A stretch of DNA of 14,425 bases from the NCBI GenBank assembly GCA_046724665.1, contig JBKOWZ010000181.1, positions 1 to 14,425 of the forward strand, given 5' to 3'. A program made the position numbers and the translations under genes. This DNA is from Actinocrinis sp046724665. Lineage in GTDB: Bacteria > Actinomycetota > Actinomycetes > Streptomycetales > Catenulisporaceae. Shown here piece by piece: positions 13,043 to 14,425 of the stretch; positions within the stretch are counted from its first letter, which is position 1, and every line of letters starts with the position of its first letter. The notes under the pieces are model-generated. The model worked only from the letters and a program-made list of their open reading frames with translations, was not told the DNA's origin and did not search any database.

Positions 13043-13956
13043 TGGCCGGCTTCACCGCGGCGCGTCCGCTGTCCGACCGCGCACCCGACGCCGCCACGCC
13101 GCGCCCGCGCGGCCGCCGCCCCGGCGAGAGCCGCGCGATGACCGGGGTCTGGAACGCGGTCGCCGTGGTCTTCGGCCTGGTCATGGCGTTCCCGATCTAC
13201 TGGATGATCCTGACCACGGTCAAGTCGAACGGGGACCTGCTCGCGCAGAACCCGACCTTCTGGCCGAGCCACTTCGACTTCTCAAGCTACCGGACCATCT
13301 TCGACGACCCGGACTTCCTGAACAGCATGCGCAGTACCGCGATCATCACCGTCGGCTCGGTGCTCGCCGGCCTGGTGGTCGGCTTCCTCGCCGCGGTGGC
13401 GGTCGCCCGCTTCCGGTTCCGCGGCCGCAACCCGTTCATCGTGGCGATCCTCATCGTGCAGATGGTGCCGCTGCTGTCCATCGCGATCCCGCTGTACATC
13501 GTGCTGAACAAGGCGGGGCTCTACGACCAGTACCTCGGCGTCATCGTCGCCTACCTGGTCTTCACGATCCCCTACGTCGTCTGGACGCTGCGCTCCTTCA
13601 TCGTCAACATTCCGGTGGAGCTGGACGAGGCGGCGATGGTGGACGGCTGCACCCGCTGGGGCGCGTTCTTCCGGATCATCCTGCCGCTGTCCATGCCCGG
13701 CCTGGTCACCACCGGCGTCTACGCCTGGATCCAGGCCTGGAACGAGTTCGTGCTGGCCAACACCCTGCTGAGCAGCAACGGCAAGCGCACCTCGATGGTC
13801 TGGCTCTCCTTCTACTCGGCCAGCCCGACGCACGGCGCCGACTACGGCTCGCAGATGGCCGGCGCGCTGCTGGTCTCGCTGCCGGTGATCATCCTGTTCG
13901 TGGTCTTCCAGCGCCGGGTCGCCTCCGGGCTGACGGCGGGCGCGGTCAAGGGATGA
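13042..13956 (+). CDS. dasC: ABC transporter permease, DasC-like
   Basis: The 304-residue permease has six transmembrane segments, including VWNAVAVVFGLVMAFPIYWM and MAGALLVSLPVIILFVVFQ. Its EAA loop is DEAAMVDGCTRWGAFFRIIL followed by PLSMPG, typical of the MalG/UgpE type. It partners DasB. The ATG at 13042 overlaps the dasB TGA (TGATG), and its own TGA overlaps the next ATG (ATGA), so dasB, dasC and the GH3 gene are translationally coupled. The first 30 residues are Pro/Arg-rich and cytoplasmic. No ATP-binding subunit is encoded between dasA and the window end. Streptomyces Das systems use the shared ATPase MsiK encoded elsewhere, and that is expected here. Confidence 0.93.
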   Translation: MAGFTAARPLSDRAPDAATPRPRGRRPGESRAMTGVWNAVAVVFGLVMAFPIYWMILTTVKSNGDLLAQNPTFWPSHFDFSSYRTIFDDPDFLNSMRSTAIITVGSVLAGLVVGFLAAVAVARFRFRGRNPFIVAILIVQMVPLLSIAIPLYIVLNKAGLYDQYLGVIVAYLVFTIPYVVWTLRSFIVNIPVELDEAAMVDGCTRWGAFFRIILPLSMPGLVTTGVYAWIQAWNEFVLANTLLSSNGKRTSMVWLSFYSASPTHGADYGSQMAGALLVSLPVIILFVVFQRRVASGLTAGAVKG

Positions 13957-14425
13957 GCGCCGACGCCATGTCGCTGCTGCGCGACGCCGGAGCCGTGCTC
14001 CAGGCCGGATTCGACGGAACCGCCGCGCCGGACTGGCTGCGCCGCCGCGTCTCCACGGGCGAACTCGGTGGCGTCGCCCTGTTCGCGCGCAACGTGCGCG
14101 ACACCGAGCAGCTGGCCACCCTCACCGCGCGGCTGCGCGAGGACGAGCCCGACCTGCTGGTCGCCATCGACGAGGAGGGTGGCGACGTCACCCGGCTGGA
14201 GGTGGCGCTCGGCTCCTCCTATCCGGGCAACGCCGCGCTCGGCAGCGCCGACGACCCGCGGCTGACCGAGCAGGTGGCCCGCGCGATCGGCCGCGACCTG
14301 GCCGCCGCCGGGATCAACCTGAACTACGCTCCGGTCGCCGACGTCAACGCCAACGCGGACAACCCGGTGATCGGCGTGCGCTCGTTCGGCTCGGGCAGCG
14401 CGCTGGTGGTGCGGCACACCGCCGC
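13953..14425 (+). CDS. dasD: GH3 beta-N-acetylglucosaminidase, DasD/NagZ-like (5' part)
   Basis: The first 157 residues are visible, and the frame remains open to the window end. Landmarks of the NagZ branch of GH3 are GELGGVALFARNV, the substrate-binding AIDEEGGDVTRLE (NagZ DxEGGxVxR), GINLNYAPVADVNANADNPV and IGVRSFGSG. The catalytic His region (KHFPGHG) and nucleophile Asp lie beyond the window and could not be checked. No signal peptide precedes the domain, so the enzyme is cytoplasmic and should split imported chitobiose or GlcNAc-oligomers into GlcNAc. ATG 13953 overlaps the dasC stop by four bases (ATGA). The position directly after dasC matches dasD of Streptomyces. Confidence 0.9.
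   Translation, partial: MSADAMSLLRDAGAVLQAGFDGTAAPDWLRRRVSTGELGGVALFARNVRDTEQLATLTARLREDEPDLLVAIDEEGGDVTRLEVALGSSYPGNAALGSADDPRLTEQVARAIGRDLAAAGINLNYAPVADVNANADNPVIGVRSFGSGSALVVRHTA

Noticed and set aside
1..14425. tRNA, rRNA, CRISPR arrays, transposases, integrases and known riboswitches
   Set aside because: No supporting sequence was recognised on reading both strands. Short structured RNAs could still be missed without computation.

Overview
The window is very GC-rich and its protein-coding signatures are those of a filamentous actinomycete, in the Streptomyces/Streptacidiphilus/Catenulispora sphere. The reasons are a near-textbook DasR regulator beside a dasABC-dasD transport operon with dre-type operators, a 71-residue TB7.3-type biotin acceptor, an actinobacterial-type BioB, and GTG/TTG starts. 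The genus cannot be fixed from the sequence. No tRNA, rRNA, CRISPR array, insertion sequence or phage gene was seen; the region reads as ordinary chromosome.

Layout, left to right. (1) 1-770 (+): the 3' part of a membrane-anchored HD phosphohydrolase-like protein. (2) 829-1044 (+): a small biotinylated carrier protein. (3) A minus-strand transport block: SemiSWEET (4265-3999), then DUF3311 protein (3839-3537) coupled by TGATG to a MctP-type sodium:solute symporter (3537-1849), followed 55 nt later by an unusual protein (1793-1080). That protein joins a GNAT acetyltransferase to a C-terminal Cys-rich module resembling the biotin-synthase auxiliary protein BsaP. (4) A ROK-family regulator (4366-5592, +), divergent from SemiSWEET and probably leaderless, with an inverted repeat in its promoter. 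(5) A minus-strand run dasR (10105-9299), GH20 hexosaminidase (9215-7545), bioD (7502-6777), bioB (6660-5626). (6) A plus-strand das operon: dasA lipoprotein (10574-11896), dasB (12050-13042), dasC (13042-13956) and a GH3 glucosaminidase (13953 to the window end).

Two physiological themes meet here. The das genes, dasR and GH20 form a chitooligosaccharide/GlcNAc uptake and degradation unit. GH20 is predicted to cut exported chitobiose, DasABC to import it (the ATPase is expected elsewhere), the GH3 enzyme to hydrolyse it inside, and DasR to repress through three dre-like sites in the dasR-dasA gap. The biotin theme comprises bioD, bioB, the GNAT-BsaP fusion and the TB7.3-like acceptor. The BioB lacks a cysteine at the position aligning by eye with E. 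coli Cys128, a ligand of the sacrificial [2Fe-2S] cluster. This makes the nearby BsaP-like module, fused to an acetyltransferase, the most interesting item in the window.

Regulatory structures worth attention are a 12-bp hairpin that would sequester the ribosome site and start codon of the GNAT-BsaP gene, two strong tandem hairpins between dasA and dasB, a nine-codon upstream ORF whose stop overlaps the bioB start, and the ROK promoter repeat.
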